In this document: positions 1-10,228 of the stretch, piece after piece | How positions within the stretch are numbered: the stretch's first letter is position 1 | How the letters are laid out: the number at the start of each line of letters is the position of its first letter | From: a candidate division WOR-1 bacterium RIFOXYB2_FULL_45_9 | GTDB taxonomy: Bacteria > Margulisbacteria > WOR-1 > O2-12-FULL-45-9 > XYB2-FULL-48-7 | NCBI GenBank assembly: GCA_001771575.1 | Contig: MEUD01000001.1 | Span: forward strand, 124,001-188,000 | Reading direction: 5' to 3' | Length of the DNA: 64,000 nucleotides | The notes under the pieces: generated by a model | What the model was told of the DNA's origin: nothing | Database searches by the model: none | Seen by the model: only the letters and a program-made list of their open reading frames with translations | Position numbers and translations under genes: made by a program

Positions 1-454
1 GGACGTAATTTTGCGAGAGATATTGCATGCCCGCCAGGGTCGCCTCCTTGGCTACCAGCGGATCGCCGATAAAACCGGAAAATTTTACGGTTTCGATGCG
101 GTAATCGCGCATGCCTTGCGCTCCATTTTCCGTATAACTCTCACGGACTTTGTAGTCGACTATCCCGGCGACGACCTTGAGCATGTCCTGCGGTTTTCTT
201 AGGGCGTTGGGCAGGCGGATAACCCGGTTGGCGTTTTGGATGCTTTCGCCGATGCACCAGATGCAGCTGATGTTGCAAGCGCTTGAAGGCTGGATTTCTA
301 CTTCATATGGTGGGACGACTTTTCCCTGCAGCGCTTTGATAACACGCGGCCATTGCCGTTGCACCAGGTGCCTTTCATAATTCATGGGGGTATTGTCTCC
401 GGGACGAACAAACCGCCTTATTATTTCCTGCCCCTTCAAGATTGTTGGCGGCAT
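1..454 (-). CDS. Radical SAM protein, truncated at the window edge (N-terminal about 151 aa)
   Basis: Not in the ORF track because it runs off the edge. Reverse complement reads MPPTILKGQEIIRRFVRPGDNTPMNYERH...EIQPSSACNISCIWCIGESI, with a CxxxCxxC radical-SAM motif; SD-like AAGGAGGGG precedes the ATG. Confidence 0.8.
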   Translation of the reverse strand, partial: MPPTILKGQEIIRRFVRPGDNTPMNYERHLVQRQWPRVIKALQGKVVPPYEVEIQPSSACNISCIWCIGESIQNANRVIRLPNALRKPQDMLKVVAGIVDYKVRESYTENGAQGMRDYRIETVKFSGFIGDPLVAKEATLAGMQYLSQNYV

Positions 455-455
455 T

Positions 456-1508
456 TTATTCCCCTCCTTGAGCGGCCATGACATTTTTAAGTCCCTCTGC
501 TATTGATGTGAAGTTAGCGGTGTAAAGGTCCGGGTATCTAGACGCAAAATCAATTTCCGGTTCGGAGATGTTTTCATTGAGAATAACGCGGGAGAGAGAG
601 CCTGGAAAGTTCGAACTTATTTCCCGTGCCAGGTCGGGGAGAGGGACCGTGCATCCAGGGGCGAAAATATTGATTGGACCGACTGGCGCCTCGTTCCGGG
701 AGATAACGCGGCCCAGTAAATATTCGAAATCAGCCCAGTAAATAAAATTGCGCGAAAGAAGGTGAACAACCACATCCTGGCCGGCGGCAAACTTCCTGAT
801 GAACGAAGGGATAATACGCGGGCCGTTGTCCCCAGCGTTATAGAGGTTGGCTACCCGGAGGAGCCTTCTGTTTTGAGGGGGGAGCCACTTTGCTACGCTA
901 GCTTCAGCCAGGTACTTTCCCAGGGAATAGGCGAGGCGAGTACTTTTGATGTTTTCCAGCAAAGACTGGGGGAAAACGCCATTTCCGCGGACGAGCGCTT
1001 CACTTGTTTGGTGGATCCGGAACCTGGCGATCCCGGCTTCGGCCATTTCAAGCAGTTGGGTCGGGAGCTCAAGCGGCGAGTCTTCATTTGCCAGCTTGAC
1101 TTGCGGGGAAAGAAATTGATAATAGACCGCCATGCTCGAAAACGAAACAAACATTTGTACCCCCGCTTCAGCGGCGGTTTGCGCCAGCTGATCGGTGTGG
1201 AGGAGGTTGCCGGCCAGACTCATGGCCACAGCTTCAGGGCTCAATTCTCCGTAGCCGCTGGGGGAACCAACAGCATTCAGACAGGTCCGCGAATCAGCAA
1301 GAGCGGTTTGCAGGCTTTTTTTGTCATAGGGGTTGCGGGAAATCTGGCGAGGTTTTTTTTCTCCTTTTTCCTGAATAAAAATGCCGCCGCGATTTTGCAA
1401 GTATAACTTATCAGTCTTCCCGGCCAGGCTCGCTTGAAGCGCGCCGCCCAGAAAACCGGAAAAGCCGGCAATAAAAATATGATGACCGATCGAATAATTA
1501 TTTAGCAT
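456..1508 (-). CDS. NAD(P)-dependent epimerase/dehydratase (SDR family)
   Basis: N-terminal Rossmann FIAGFSGFLGGAL; extended-SDR-like length; stop adjacent to the start of the downstream radical SAM gene. Confidence 0.65.
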   Translation of the reverse strand: MLNNYSIGHHIFIAGFSGFLGGALQASLAGKTDKLYLQNRGGIFIQEKGEKKPRQISRNPYDKKSLQTALADSRTCLNAVGSPSGYGELSPEAVAMSLAGNLLHTDQLAQTAAEAGVQMFVSFSSMAVYYQFLSPQVKLANEDSPLELPTQLLEMAEAGIARFRIHQTSEALVRGNGVFPQSLLENIKSTRLAYSLGKYLAEASVAKWLPPQNRRLLRVANLYNAGDNGPRIIPSFIRKFAAGQDVVVHLLSRNFIYWADFEYLLGRVISRNEAPVGPINIFAPGCTVPLPDLAREISSNFPGSLSRVILNENISEPEIDFASRYPDLYTANFTSIAEGLKNVMAAQGGE

Positions 1509-1605
1509 ACTTGCGCGTCTCCCTCTGTTTAATTATCGCTACTTTAAGGGGAAATTTCACACGTTTTAAATGAGGACGTTGATTTTTTTATGCTATAATA
1601 AAGTC

Positions 1606-3165
1606 ATGCTCGTTAAATTATTTGATACTACCTTGCGGGATGGGGCCCAGACGGAAGGGATCAGTTTTTCCCTGGAGGATAAACTTAAAATAACGAAGCT
1701 TCTGGACGAGCTGGGGGTTCATTACATTGAGGGGGGATGGCCGGGTTCCAACCCCAAAGATATTGAATATTTTAAAGCGGTCAGAGAGATAAAACTTAAA
1801 CAGGCAAAGATCGTTGCTTTTTCTTCGACCAGGCGGGCCAATATCAAAGTCGAGGACGACCAGAACATTAAAACTTTGCTGGCGGCCGAGACCCCGGTCG
1901 TTTCTATCTTTGGCAAGGCCTGGGATTTCCACGTGACCGACGCCCTGAAGACGACGCTTGAGGAGAACCTGGCGATGATCAAAGAGACGATCGCGTACGC
2001 CAAAAAAGCGGGCAAAGAAGTGGTCTTTGACGCCGAACATTTTTTTGACGGGTACAGAGCAAACAAGGAGTACGCCCTGAAAGTTTTAAAAACGGCGGAA
2101 GAAGCGGGGGCCGATCTTCTTTGCCTTTGCGATACCAATGGCGGAACGCTTGCTTTTCAGGGAGAGAGAATCCTGAACGAGATTAAAAGTAAGCTAAGCA
2201 TCCCTTTTGGCATCCATGCCCATAACGATTCCGAATGCGCGGTCTCCCTCTCCGGCATGGCGGTCTATTGCGGCGCCACCCATGTCCAGGGGACGATGAA
2301 CGGACTGGGGGAGCGTTGCGGCAACGCCAATCTTTGTTCGATCATTCCGATGCTCAAATTAAAGATCGGGGCGGATTGCGTCAGCGATGATCAGCTAAAA
2401 AGACTGACCGAGATCTCGCGGCATATCGCCGAGATCGCCAATCTCCCCCAATCGCCGCACCAGCCCTATGTCGGCCGCTCCGCTTTTTCCCATAAGGGAG
2501 GAATCCACGTCAGCGCGGTGGTCAAGCATCCGGGGACCTACGAACATGTCAAACCGGAACTGGTCGGCAATGAACGGCGAATTACCGTTTCCGAACTGTC
2601 GGGCGTCAGCAACCTGCTGGTCAAGGCGCAGGAATATAAAGTTGACCTGAAAAAGGACTCCCCGGAGGTCAAAAAACTGATCACCATGCTGAAAGAACTG
2701 GAGCATGCCGGTTACTCGTTCGAGGAGGGGGAAAGCTCGTTCGAGCTTCTGGTCAAGCGGACGATCGGCGCGTTCAAGCCGTTTTTTGTGCTGGAGTCGT
2801 TCAAGATCGAGACCGACAAGGAAAAAGAAAAAGGGGCGATCGTCACCGCTTATATCAAACTAGAGGTCAAGGGAAAACAATATGATGCTAAAGGGGTTGG
2901 GGATGGGCCGGTTAACGCGTTAGATGACGCTCTGCGCAAAGTGCTGGAGAATATTTATCCGGAAATTAAAACGGTCAAGTTGACCGATTATAAAGTGAGG
3001 GTGCTCAACAGCCAGGCGGGGACGGCGGCCCGGGTCAGGGTTTTGATCGAATCGGCCGATGAAAAGGACGTTTGGAACACGGTCGGAGTTTCAACAAATG
3101 TTATTGAAGCCTCATGGCTGGCGCTCGCCGATTCCTTTGAATACAAGCTGATGAAAGCCCGATAG
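1606..3165 (+). CDS. cimA: (R)-citramalate synthase
   Basis: [25 protein letters not shown] plus C-terminal LeuA-type regulatory domain; start chosen at [13 protein letters not shown] rather than the longer ORF start at 1570. Confidence 0.88.
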   Translation: MLVKLFDTTLRDGAQTEGISFSLEDKLKITKLLDELGVHYIEGGWPGSNPKDIEYFKAVREIKLKQAKIVAFSSTRRANIKVEDDQNIKTLLAAETPVVSIFGKAWDFHVTDALKTTLEENLAMIKETIAYAKKAGKEVVFDAEHFFDGYRANKEYALKVLKTAEEAGADLLCLCDTNGGTLAFQGERILNEIKSKLSIPFGIHAHNDSECAVSLSGMAVYCGATHVQGTMNGLGERCGNANLCSIIPMLKLKIGADCVSDDQLKRLTEISRHIAEIANLPQSPHQPYVGRSAFSHKGGIHVSAVVKHPGTYEHVKPELVGNERRITVSELSGVSNLLVKAQEYKVDLKKDSPEVKKLITMLKELEHAGYSFEEGESSFELLVKRTIGAFKPFFVLESFKIETDKEKEKGAIVTAYIKLEVKGKQYDAKGVGDGPVNALDDALRKVLENIYPEIKTVKLTDYKVRVLNSQAGTAARVRVLIESADEKDVWNTVGVSTNVIEASWLALADSFEYKLMKAR

Positions 3166-3167
3166 CT

Positions 3168-4478
3168 TTATTCGAAACGGATATTCCTGATCTCGATCTG
3201 ACAAGAGCCTCTTTCGCTGTTTATCTGCCATTGAAGCTTTTGCGCTTTTTCCACATTGCTCCCGAGGTAAATAACAACCTCCGTCCAATCAGCGCTGACG
3301 GAAACCGGATCAAAGCTGATCGTCGGATGGCTCGGGTCATTTTTATCGCTGTAGATCTGGGCGATCAATCTGGCCCCGCTCCCGACCGAGCCTCGAACTT
3401 CAAAACGGACGGTTTTTCGTCCGGCCAGAGGAGCGTTTCCGGCAATAATGCCAAAGCCCGGATCGCGGGAGCCGCTGGCGCTAAAGTAGTAAACCCCGTT
3501 TTCTTCCCGCAGAACGCCTGAATTGTAAGCGTAATTGTTTTGTTGAATTGTCTTGATTGGTAGAGCGGTTGTCGCCGTGGCGGACGACGCGGCTGGGATC
3601 GGACTTCTTGGCGCGAGAGGGAGAGGGGTGGTCACGGCTTGAGGCGAGTATCTTACCCAGTCGTATTGAGTTGCGTACGATCGACCCGGCGTGTAAGCGC
3701 CGAGCCAGCCATTGACCGTTTTGGTCCCGGCCCAAATGTTGGTCATAATTTGTCCGGGCTGTGATGGTATTTCCGCAGTGACCCGATGGACTTCAACACC
3801 ATCTATGAAATAAGTAATACTGTCTGGCCGCCAAGCAAAACCGTAATTATGAAAATCGGCGCAGGGGTCAAAGCCTAACCGGCCTTGATCGATGACCAGT
3901 TCATGGCTGCCGCGGCCTTGGCCATAGTGGTTCAATTGAATGGAACAGTTTTTACCAAGAGCTTCAATATCGATCTCGTGATGGTTTGGCTGGCCATAGG
4001 TCCCGGTATAAGTGAAGAATGAACCGGCCATGAGACCGCTGCCGCTAACAGGCTTCATCCTTACTTCGTAATAACCAAAGCCATATGTTTTGATCGTTCG
4101 GTATTCCGCGCACTCCCCGTTCATTAAAGAGAGTTTCAATAGGCCGTTAGAGAAAGAAATTTGGTCAGGTTTGAAGACGCAATTGAAAGGATCGCCGTTG
4201 GCGCCACCGCGTCGTTCCCATTGTCCTTGATCCTCCCGATCAAACTCGTGGACTTCAACCGGTACGATCCCCAGGGTAGTGAAAAGGGAGTTGGCGATTG
4301 CAGGACCGACTGCCGGGGAAATTATTGTTGAAGCAGATGCTGATGGAATAGTTGTGGCAGGACCGCTGGGATTGGTTTTTTGTCCTCCACAGGTTGAACT
4401 GCAAGAAGCGAGAGCTGTGGCACCGGCCAGAACAAGGGACCTGGTGATCTTGCGAGGTGGGGTCAGGTTAAGTTTCAT
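3168..4478 (-). CDS. Glycoside hydrolase family 16-like lipoprotein with C-terminal carbohydrate-binding-like domain
   Basis: Catalytic signature HEIDIEALG, GYYEVRMKP, lipobox-like TALASC; start taken at MKLNLTPPRKITRS with upstream AGGAGT. Confidence 0.8.
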   Translation of the reverse strand: MKLNLTPPRKITRSLVLAGATALASCSSTCGGQKTNPSGPATTIPSASASTIISPAVGPAIANSLFTTLGIVPVEVHEFDREDQGQWERRGGANGDPFNCVFKPDQISFSNGLLKLSLMNGECAEYRTIKTYGFGYYEVRMKPVSGSGLMAGSFFTYTGTYGQPNHHEIDIEALGKNCSIQLNHYGQGRGSHELVIDQGRLGFDPCADFHNYGFAWRPDSITYFIDGVEVHRVTAEIPSQPGQIMTNIWAGTKTVNGWLGAYTPGRSYATQYDWVRYSPQAVTTPLPLAPRSPIPAASSATATTALPIKTIQQNNYAYNSGVLREENGVYYFSASGSRDPGFGIIAGNAPLAGRKTVRFEVRGSVGSGARLIAQIYSDKNDPSHPTISFDPVSVSADWTEVVIYLGSNVEKAQKLQWQINSERGSCQIEIRNIRFE

Positions 4479-4579
4479 GTTTACTCCTATTTTAATTGTG
4501 CCGTACACATGGTTATCCGCTCCCATCAACGCAAATTTCAGTTATTTTTGATCTATTTTTTGTGATATAATTCAATTAT

Positions 4580-5842
4580 ATGTTAGCTGAAAATATGCCC
4601 AAAACTGCGAAAATCAACGCTTCCGGCCATTTGGAGATCGGTGGCCGCGATCTGCTTGATCTGGCCAAAGAATTTGGGACGCCGCTTTATCTTTTGGACG
4701 AAGAGACGATCCGCGGACAATGCCGGACTTACGTGAACTCATTTCGCGAGCACTATCCTAATTCTGAAATTATTTTTGCCAGCAAAGCTCTTTGCGCGAT
4801 CGGAGCGGCCAAGGTTATCGCCTCTGAAGGATTGGGCTTTGACGTCTCTTCCGGTGGGGAGCTATTTACCGTACTCAAAGCCAAGGCCGATCCGCGCAGG
4901 ATCTATTTTCACGGCAACAATAAATCAATAAAAGAGATCGAAGAAGGGCTCAAGGCCGGGGTTGGACGTTTTGTCGTAGACAATCAATATGAGCTGGCCA
5001 ATCTGGCTGACGCGGCGGACCGTTTGGGCCGGGATGTTTCGGTCCTGATCAGGATCAATCCCGGGATCGAAGCCCATACTCATGAGTTCATTCAGACCGG
5101 GCGGATCGATTCGAAATTTGGGGTGCCGCTCGATCAACTGGATGACCTGGTAAAAGAGGTCGGCAAACGAAAACGGCTCAAACTGGCCGGTTTTCACGCC
5201 CACATCGGTTCGCAGATCTTTGACGTTGAGCCTTTCATCGCCGAAGCAAAACTGCTTGTCTCTTTGACGCGGAAATACGGGACGGAAGAACTAAGCCTGG
5301 GGGGAGGGATCGGGATCCCATACTTGAGCGGCGAAAAAGCGCCGGATATTCCTGACTTTGCCCGGAAGATCGCGGCCGAGATCGGAAAAACCAACGCCAA
5401 ACTGATCCTGGAGCCGGGGCGCTCGATAGTTGGGCTGGCCGGAATGACCCTCTACACCGTTGGCGCGGTCCGCGACATTCCCGGAGTGAGAAAATATTTG
5501 ATCGTCGATGGAGGGATGTCGGACAATCCCCGCTTTATTTTGTACCAGGCGAAATATGAGGCCTTTTTGGCCAGGGACCCGGGAGGGGAAAAAAGCGAAA
5601 CGGTGACGATCGGCGGCCGGTTTTGCGAATCAGGCGACCTGGTGATCAAGGACGGTCTCCTGCCGCCGGCAAAAGTCGGCGATGTTCTCGCCATCGCCTG
5701 TACCGGCGCCTACAATTATTCAATGGCTTCAAATTATAACCGGGTCCCTCGTCCGGCCATGGTTATGGTCGGCGGCGGCAAGGCTAAAATAATCGTCAAA
5801 CGGGAACAATACAAGGACTTGATCATCAATGATGCCGATTGA
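4580..5842 (+). CDS. lysA: Diaminopimelate decarboxylase
   Basis: PLP decarboxylase fold: FASKALCAIGAAKVIASEGLGFDVSSGGEL, GGGIGIPY, CESGDL, GAYNYSMASNYN. Confidence 0.93.
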   Translation: MLAENMPKTAKINASGHLEIGGRDLLDLAKEFGTPLYLLDEETIRGQCRTYVNSFREHYPNSEIIFASKALCAIGAAKVIASEGLGFDVSSGGELFTVLKAKADPRRIYFHGNNKSIKEIEEGLKAGVGRFVVDNQYELANLADAADRLGRDVSVLIRINPGIEAHTHEFIQTGRIDSKFGVPLDQLDDLVKEVGKRKRLKLAGFHAHIGSQIFDVEPFIAEAKLLVSLTRKYGTEELSLGGGIGIPYLSGEKAPDIPDFARKIAAEIGKTNAKLILEPGRSIVGLAGMTLYTVGAVRDIPGVRKYLIVDGGMSDNPRFILYQAKYEAFLARDPGGEKSETVTIGGRFCESGDLVIKDGLLPPAKVGDVLAIACTGAYNYSMASNYNRVPRPAMVMVGGGKAKIIVKREQYKDLIINDAD

Positions 5843-6644
5843 ATTTCGCTGGGTCGACCTGATCGATATTTTCACGGTCACGGTCTTCATTTATTATTCA
5901 CTTCTCTGGCTCCAGGGGACCAGGGCGATGACCCTGATCCGCGGCCTGATCTTTTTGATCTTTGTTTACGCGACCGGGCGGTTCATCGGGCTTTATACGA
6001 TCAACTGGCTGTTTGAAAAATTCGCTCCGGCGATCGCGGTCATGCTGGTTGTTCTGTTTCAGCCGGAACTCCGGCGGACGCTGGAGCGCTTCGGCCGCGG
6101 CCGGCTCCTGGGGCTTTTTTCGCTCGCCCCGGTCCGCGAGGGGAGCTACTACGTCAGAAGCGTCGTCAGGGCGGTCGAGCAGTTAGCGGAGGAAAAGATC
6201 GGCGCTCTGATCGTCATTGAACGGATGATGGGGATGACCGAACATTTGGAGTCCGGCGTTCGGCTTGACGCGTATCTTTCGACCGAACTCCTTCTCTCGA
6301 TCTTTGAACCCCGGTCGCCGCTCCATGATGGGGCGGTCATTGTTCAGGGTGAGAGGATCATTTCGGCGAGCTGTCTCCTCCCGATCTCCGACAGCCGGCT
6401 CCTTGATCACCGTTTGGGGACAAGGCATCGGGCGGCGGTCGGCCTCTCCGAAGTCTCGGATGCGCTGGTGATCGTCGTTTCAGAGAAGACCGGGATCATT
6501 TCGGTCGCGGAGAACGGCAACCTGATCAGGCATTTGACCAGCGAGCTACTGGAAGAAAAGCTCTTTTCCATCTATCGAATGGAGAAATCACGGCTCGATC
6601 TTTTTGGTTGGGGTCATGGCAAAATTAAACGCGCTCAATATTAA
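5829..6644 (+). CDS. cdaA: Diadenylate cyclase (CdaA/DisA_N family), membrane-anchored
   Basis: N-terminal TM segments, VLFQPELRRTLERFGRG, LHDGAVIV and GTRHRAAVGLSE motifs. Confidence 0.92.
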   Translation: MMPIEFRWVDLIDIFTVTVFIYYSLLWLQGTRAMTLIRGLIFLIFVYATGRFIGLYTINWLFEKFAPAIAVMLVVLFQPELRRTLERFGRGRLLGLFSLAPVREGSYYVRSVVRAVEQLAEEKIGALIVIERMMGMTEHLESGVRLDAYLSTELLLSIFEPRSPLHDGAVIVQGERIISASCLLPISDSRLLDHRLGTRHRAAVGLSEVSDALVIVVSEKTGIISVAENGNLIRHLTSELLEEKLFSIYRMEKSRLDLFGWGHGKIKRAQY

Positions 6645-7362
6645 ACAAGCGGACCATAAGCTGGCCATGCTGACCGCTTATGACTTTCAATTCGCCAGGC
6701 TTTTGGATGAGTCCGACGTCGATATTGTTCTGGTCGGCGATTCGCTCGGAAACGTCGCGCTTGGCTATAAAAATACCATTCCGGTGACCATGGAAGAGAT
6801 GGAGGTCCACGTTCGGGCGGTTGCCCGGGGGGTCAAGCGGGCGCTGACCGTTGCCGATATGCCTTTTGGTTCTTTCCAGGCTGACCCGATAACGGCTGTC
6901 GCTAATGCCATCCGTTTGGTGAAAGCGGGAGCCGACGCGGTTAAAATTGAAGGGGCGGCGCATCTATCCGCGGTCCGTAAAATAATTGAAGCCGGGATCC
7001 CGGTTATGGGGCATCTTGGCTTTACGCCGCAATCGGTCAAACAGCTTGGCTACAAAGTCCAGGGGAAAGAGCGGCGGTCGGCCGCGAAGATCCTGGCTGA
7101 CGCCAGAGCGTTGGAAAAAGCCGGTTGTTTTGCCGTTGTGCTGGAAATGGTCCCCGAAGGACTGGCGGCTAAAACCGCCAGGTCATTAAAGGTCCCGGTG
7201 ATCGGGATTGGCGCTGGAAAGAAGGTTGACGGTCAGGTACTGGTGACCAGCGATCTGATCGGCCTTTACGAGAACCCGCCAAGCTTCGTGAAAAAACGGG
7301 CCGACGTGGCTGGGGCGGTCCGCCGGGCGGTTGGCGAATTTATCAAAGAAGTCGGGAAATAG
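6616..7362 (+). CDS. panB: 3-methyl-2-oxobutanoate hydroxymethyltransferase
   Basis: KLAMLTAYDFQFARLLDESDVDIVLVGDSLGNVALGY, MGHLGFTPQSV. Confidence 0.95.
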   Translation: MAKLNALNIKQADHKLAMLTAYDFQFARLLDESDVDIVLVGDSLGNVALGYKNTIPVTMEEMEVHVRAVARGVKRALTVADMPFGSFQADPITAVANAIRLVKAGADAVKIEGAAHLSAVRKIIEAGIPVMGHLGFTPQSVKQLGYKVQGKERRSAAKILADARALEKAGCFAVVLEMVPEGLAAKTARSLKVPVIGIGAGKKVDGQVLVTSDLIGLYENPPSFVKKRADVAGAVRRAVGEFIKEVGK

Positions 7363-7364
7363 GT

Positions 7365-7438
7365 GCCCCCGTAGCTCAGTTGGATAGAGCGACGGTTTCC
7401 TAAACCGCAGGCCGCAGGTTCGATCCCTGTCGGGGGCA
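7365..7438 (+). tRNA. tRNA-Arg (anticodon CCT)
   Basis: Cloverleaf GCCCCCG..CGGGGGC acceptor, GTAGCTCAGTTGGATAGAGC D-arm, anticodon loop TTCCTAA, T-arm GCAGGTTCGATCCCTGT; 3' CCA not encoded. Confidence 0.93.
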
Positions 7439-7452
7439 TTTTTAAATTACGT

Positions 7453-7956
7453 ATGAACATAATATTGATCGGTTTTATGGGTTCCGGCAAGTCTTCGGTC
7501 GGCAAAGCGCTGGCCAAAAGATTGAACTTCGAGTTCCTTGATACCGACGAACTGATCGAGGGGGCGGAGAAGAAGAAGATCGGCCGGATCTTTGAGGAAA
7601 ACGGCGAAGAGTATTTTCGAGCGCTGGAGACCGACACGTTAAAGACCCTGGCGAGCTATGACGGTTTTATCTTGTCGACCGGCGGCGGGATTGTCACCAG
7701 ACGGGAGAACGTTGACTTGCTCAAGGAGCTGGGAAAGGTGGTCCTGCTCTGGGCCGAACCGGAAGAGATCTATAAACGGGTCGGTCGGGAAAAGCACCGA
7801 CCGCTTTTAAACGTTGACGATCCCCAGGCCGAGATCGTCAAGCTTTTGGAGCGGCGGCGGCCAAGCTATCAGGCGGTGGCCGATCTGACGATCGATACGA
7901 CCAGGCTTTCCGTGGCGGAAGTGGTCGAAAAAATAACCAAGGAATTACAAATATGA
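7453..7956 (+). CDS. aroK: Shikimate kinase
   Basis: IILIGFMGSGKSSVGKALAKRL, FLDTDELIE, STGGGIV. Confidence 0.93.
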   Translation: MNIILIGFMGSGKSSVGKALAKRLNFEFLDTDELIEGAEKKKIGRIFEENGEEYFRALETDTLKTLASYDGFILSTGGGIVTRRENVDLLKELGKVVLLWAEPEEIYKRVGREKHRPLLNVDDPQAEIVKLLERRRPSYQAVADLTIDTTRLSVAEVVEKITKELQI

Positions 7957-9062
7957 ACAAGATCAGGGTTAATTTGAAGGAGCACAGTTACGATATTTTG
8001 ATCGGGACCGATATCCTTGCGGAGCTTGGCGGGATCGTTGAGGCCAACAACTGGGGGAAAGAGATCTTTTTGATCACCGATCCGCTCGTCAACGACCTCT
8101 ATGGCGACCGGGTCAGAAAAGGATTTAAAGGAAAACTGACGTTGATCGAGACCAGGCGGGGAGAAAATCACAAGACCCTGTCTGAAGCGGCCAGGGTGTT
8201 CGACCTGCTTGTCCGCCACGGCGCCCACCGGGACAGCCTGATCGTTGCGCTGGGGGGCGGGGTCGTGGGAGACCTGGCCGGTTTTGTCGCCGCCAACTAC
8301 ATGCGCGGCATTCCCTATATCCAGGTGCCGACCACTTTGCTCGCGCAGGTCGACGCCGCGATCGGCGGTAAAACGGCGGTCAATCATCCCAAGGGGAAGA
8401 ACCTGATCGGCGCTTTCTATCAGCCCTGGCTCGTATTTATCGACGTTAAGACGCTCACCTCCCTCCCGGCCAGGGAATTACGGACGGGACTTGCCGAGAT
8501 CGTCAAATACGGCATGATCAAGGATGCCGGTTTCTTTAAGTTCCTGGAAGAGAACGCACACCATCTCAATACCAAGGCTTTTGAAAAAGAGGACACCCTG
8601 AGGGCCGCCTTGAAACTTTGGCAGACGATCGTCGCCGAATCGGCCAAGATCAAGGCGGAGGTGGTGGAGAAGGATGAAAAAGAAGCGAAACTTAGGATGA
8701 TCCTAAACTTTGGGCATACTTTCGGCCACGCCATTGAATCGCTGACCCATTATCGCTCTTATAACCATGGAGAAGCTGTCGCCATCGGGATGGTTGCGGC
8801 GGCCCTGGTTGCGCAAAAGATCGGAATCCTGGAGCCAAACGTCACGGCGCGGCTTAGCCGGCTCCTTGATAAGCTTGGCCTGCCGTCCGAGATAAAAAAC
8901 TTTCAGGTCGCCAGGCTCATGGCCGGGATAAATATCGATAAAAAAGTCCTGGGGGGGAAGGTCAATTTTGTTCTGCCGGAGAAATTAGGGAAAGTCGTTA
9001 TCCGCGATAACGTGCCGGCTCAAGCGGTGAAAAAAGTCTTGATCGAATTGGGGGCAAAATGA
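7953..9062 (+). CDS. aroB: 3-dehydroquinate synthase
   Basis: [55 protein letters not shown]. Confidence 0.95.
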   Translation: MNKIRVNLKEHSYDILIGTDILAELGGIVEANNWGKEIFLITDPLVNDLYGDRVRKGFKGKLTLIETRRGENHKTLSEAARVFDLLVRHGAHRDSLIVALGGGVVGDLAGFVAANYMRGIPYIQVPTTLLAQVDAAIGGKTAVNHPKGKNLIGAFYQPWLVFIDVKTLTSLPARELRTGLAEIVKYGMIKDAGFFKFLEENAHHLNTKAFEKEDTLRAALKLWQTIVAESAKIKAEVVEKDEKEAKLRMILNFGHTFGHAIESLTHYRSYNHGEAVAIGMVAAALVAQKIGILEPNVTARLSRLLDKLGLPSEIKNFQVARLMAGINIDKKVLGGKVNFVLPEKLGKVVIRDNVPAQAVKKVLIELGAK

Positions 9063-10228
9063 AAAGTTACGCTGACCAGTTGGAAATTATCAGACGGGGA
9101 GCGGTGGAGATCATCCCCGAGAGCGAGCTGATCGAAAAGCTGAAGCTTGGCCTGCCGCTCCGGGTCAAGTTTGGTGCCGATCCGTCGGCGCCGGACATCC
9201 ATCTGGGTCATACCGTTGTTTTGAACAAACTGCGTCAGTTTCAGGACCTGGGCCATCATGTTATCTTTTTGATCGGTGATTTTACTGCCATGATCGGTGA
9301 TCCGACCGGCAAATCGGAAACCCGCAAACCGCTCTCCAAAGAGCAGGTCGAGGCTAACGCCGGATCATACAAAGAGCAGATCTTTAAGATACTTGATAAA
9401 CATAAGACAGAGATCGTTTACAATTCTCACTGGCTGGAAAAGATGAGCCTGATGGATGTTTTTAAGCTTTCCGCACAGTACACGGTCGCCCGCATGCTGG
9501 AGCGAAAAGATTTTGCCGCCCGTTTTGAGGGAGAAAAAGATATCTCGATACTGGAATTCCTTTATCCTCTTTTACAAGGACATGATTCAGTCCATCTCAA
9601 GGCCGATATCGAGATCGGTGGAACAGATCAAAAGTTTAATTTGTTGATGGGGCGGACACTGCAACAAAAGGCGGGACAGACGCCTCAAGTGGTCTTAACC
9701 ATGCCTCTGCTCGAGGGGACCGACGGGGTTCAGAAGATGAGCAAGTCCCTTGGAAACTACATTGGTATTACCGATCCGCCGAGCGAGATTTTCGGGAAGA
9801 CGATGTCGATCTCCGATCCGTTGATGCTCCGCTATTATGAGCTTTTGACCGACGAGCCGCTTGAAGAGATAAAAGCGCTCCATCCCATGGAAGCAAAAAA
9901 AAGGCTGGCTCGCCGGCTGGTCGCCCGTTTCTATGATAAAAAGGAAGCTGCGGCGGCCGAAGAGAGTTTTACCTCCGTTTTTAAGAAAGGGGAAGTTCCC
10001 CGGGAAGTCGAACTTTTTACCGCCGGACACCCGAAGATGCCGCTCCTTGACCTGCTTACTGAATCCGGGCTGGCGCCGTCGCGCTCGGAAGCCAAGCGGC
10101 TGGTCCAGCAGGGGGGGGTCTCCCTGGACGGTAAACCGATCACCGACGAAAAGGCGATCGTCACGCTCGATACGGAGAAGACGATCAAGGTCGGCAAACG
10201 AAAGTTCCTGCGCGTTAAGAATGGCTAA
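9059..10228 (+). CDS. tyrS: Tyrosyl-tRNA synthetase
   Basis: [37 protein letters not shown]-terminal S4-like domain. Confidence 0.95.
   Translation: MKSYADQLEIIRRGAVEIIPESELIEKLKLGLPLRVKFGADPSAPDIHLGHTVVLNKLRQFQDLGHHVIFLIGDFTAMIGDPTGKSETRKPLSKEQVEANAGSYKEQIFKILDKHKTEIVYNSHWLEKMSLMDVFKLSAQYTVARMLERKDFAARFEGEKDISILEFLYPLLQGHDSVHLKADIEIGGTDQKFNLLMGRTLQQKAGQTPQVVLTMPLLEGTDGVQKMSKSLGNYIGITDPPSEIFGKTMSISDPLMLRYYELLTDEPLEEIKALHPMEAKKRLARRLVARFYDKKEAAAAEESFTSVFKKGEVPREVELFTAGHPKMPLLDLLTESGLAPSRSEAKRLVQQGGVSLDGKPITDEKAIVTLDTEKTIKVGKRKFLRVKNG

Noticed and set aside
762-1406. 214-aa plus-strand ORF opposite the SDR gene
   Set aside because: Antisense shadow of a well-supported minus-strand CDS; no motif or SD
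9933-10220. N-terminal extension of holA given in the ORF track
   Set aside because: Lies out of frame inside tyrS and is Arg/Ser-rich; the ATG at 10221 gives the conserved holA N-terminus
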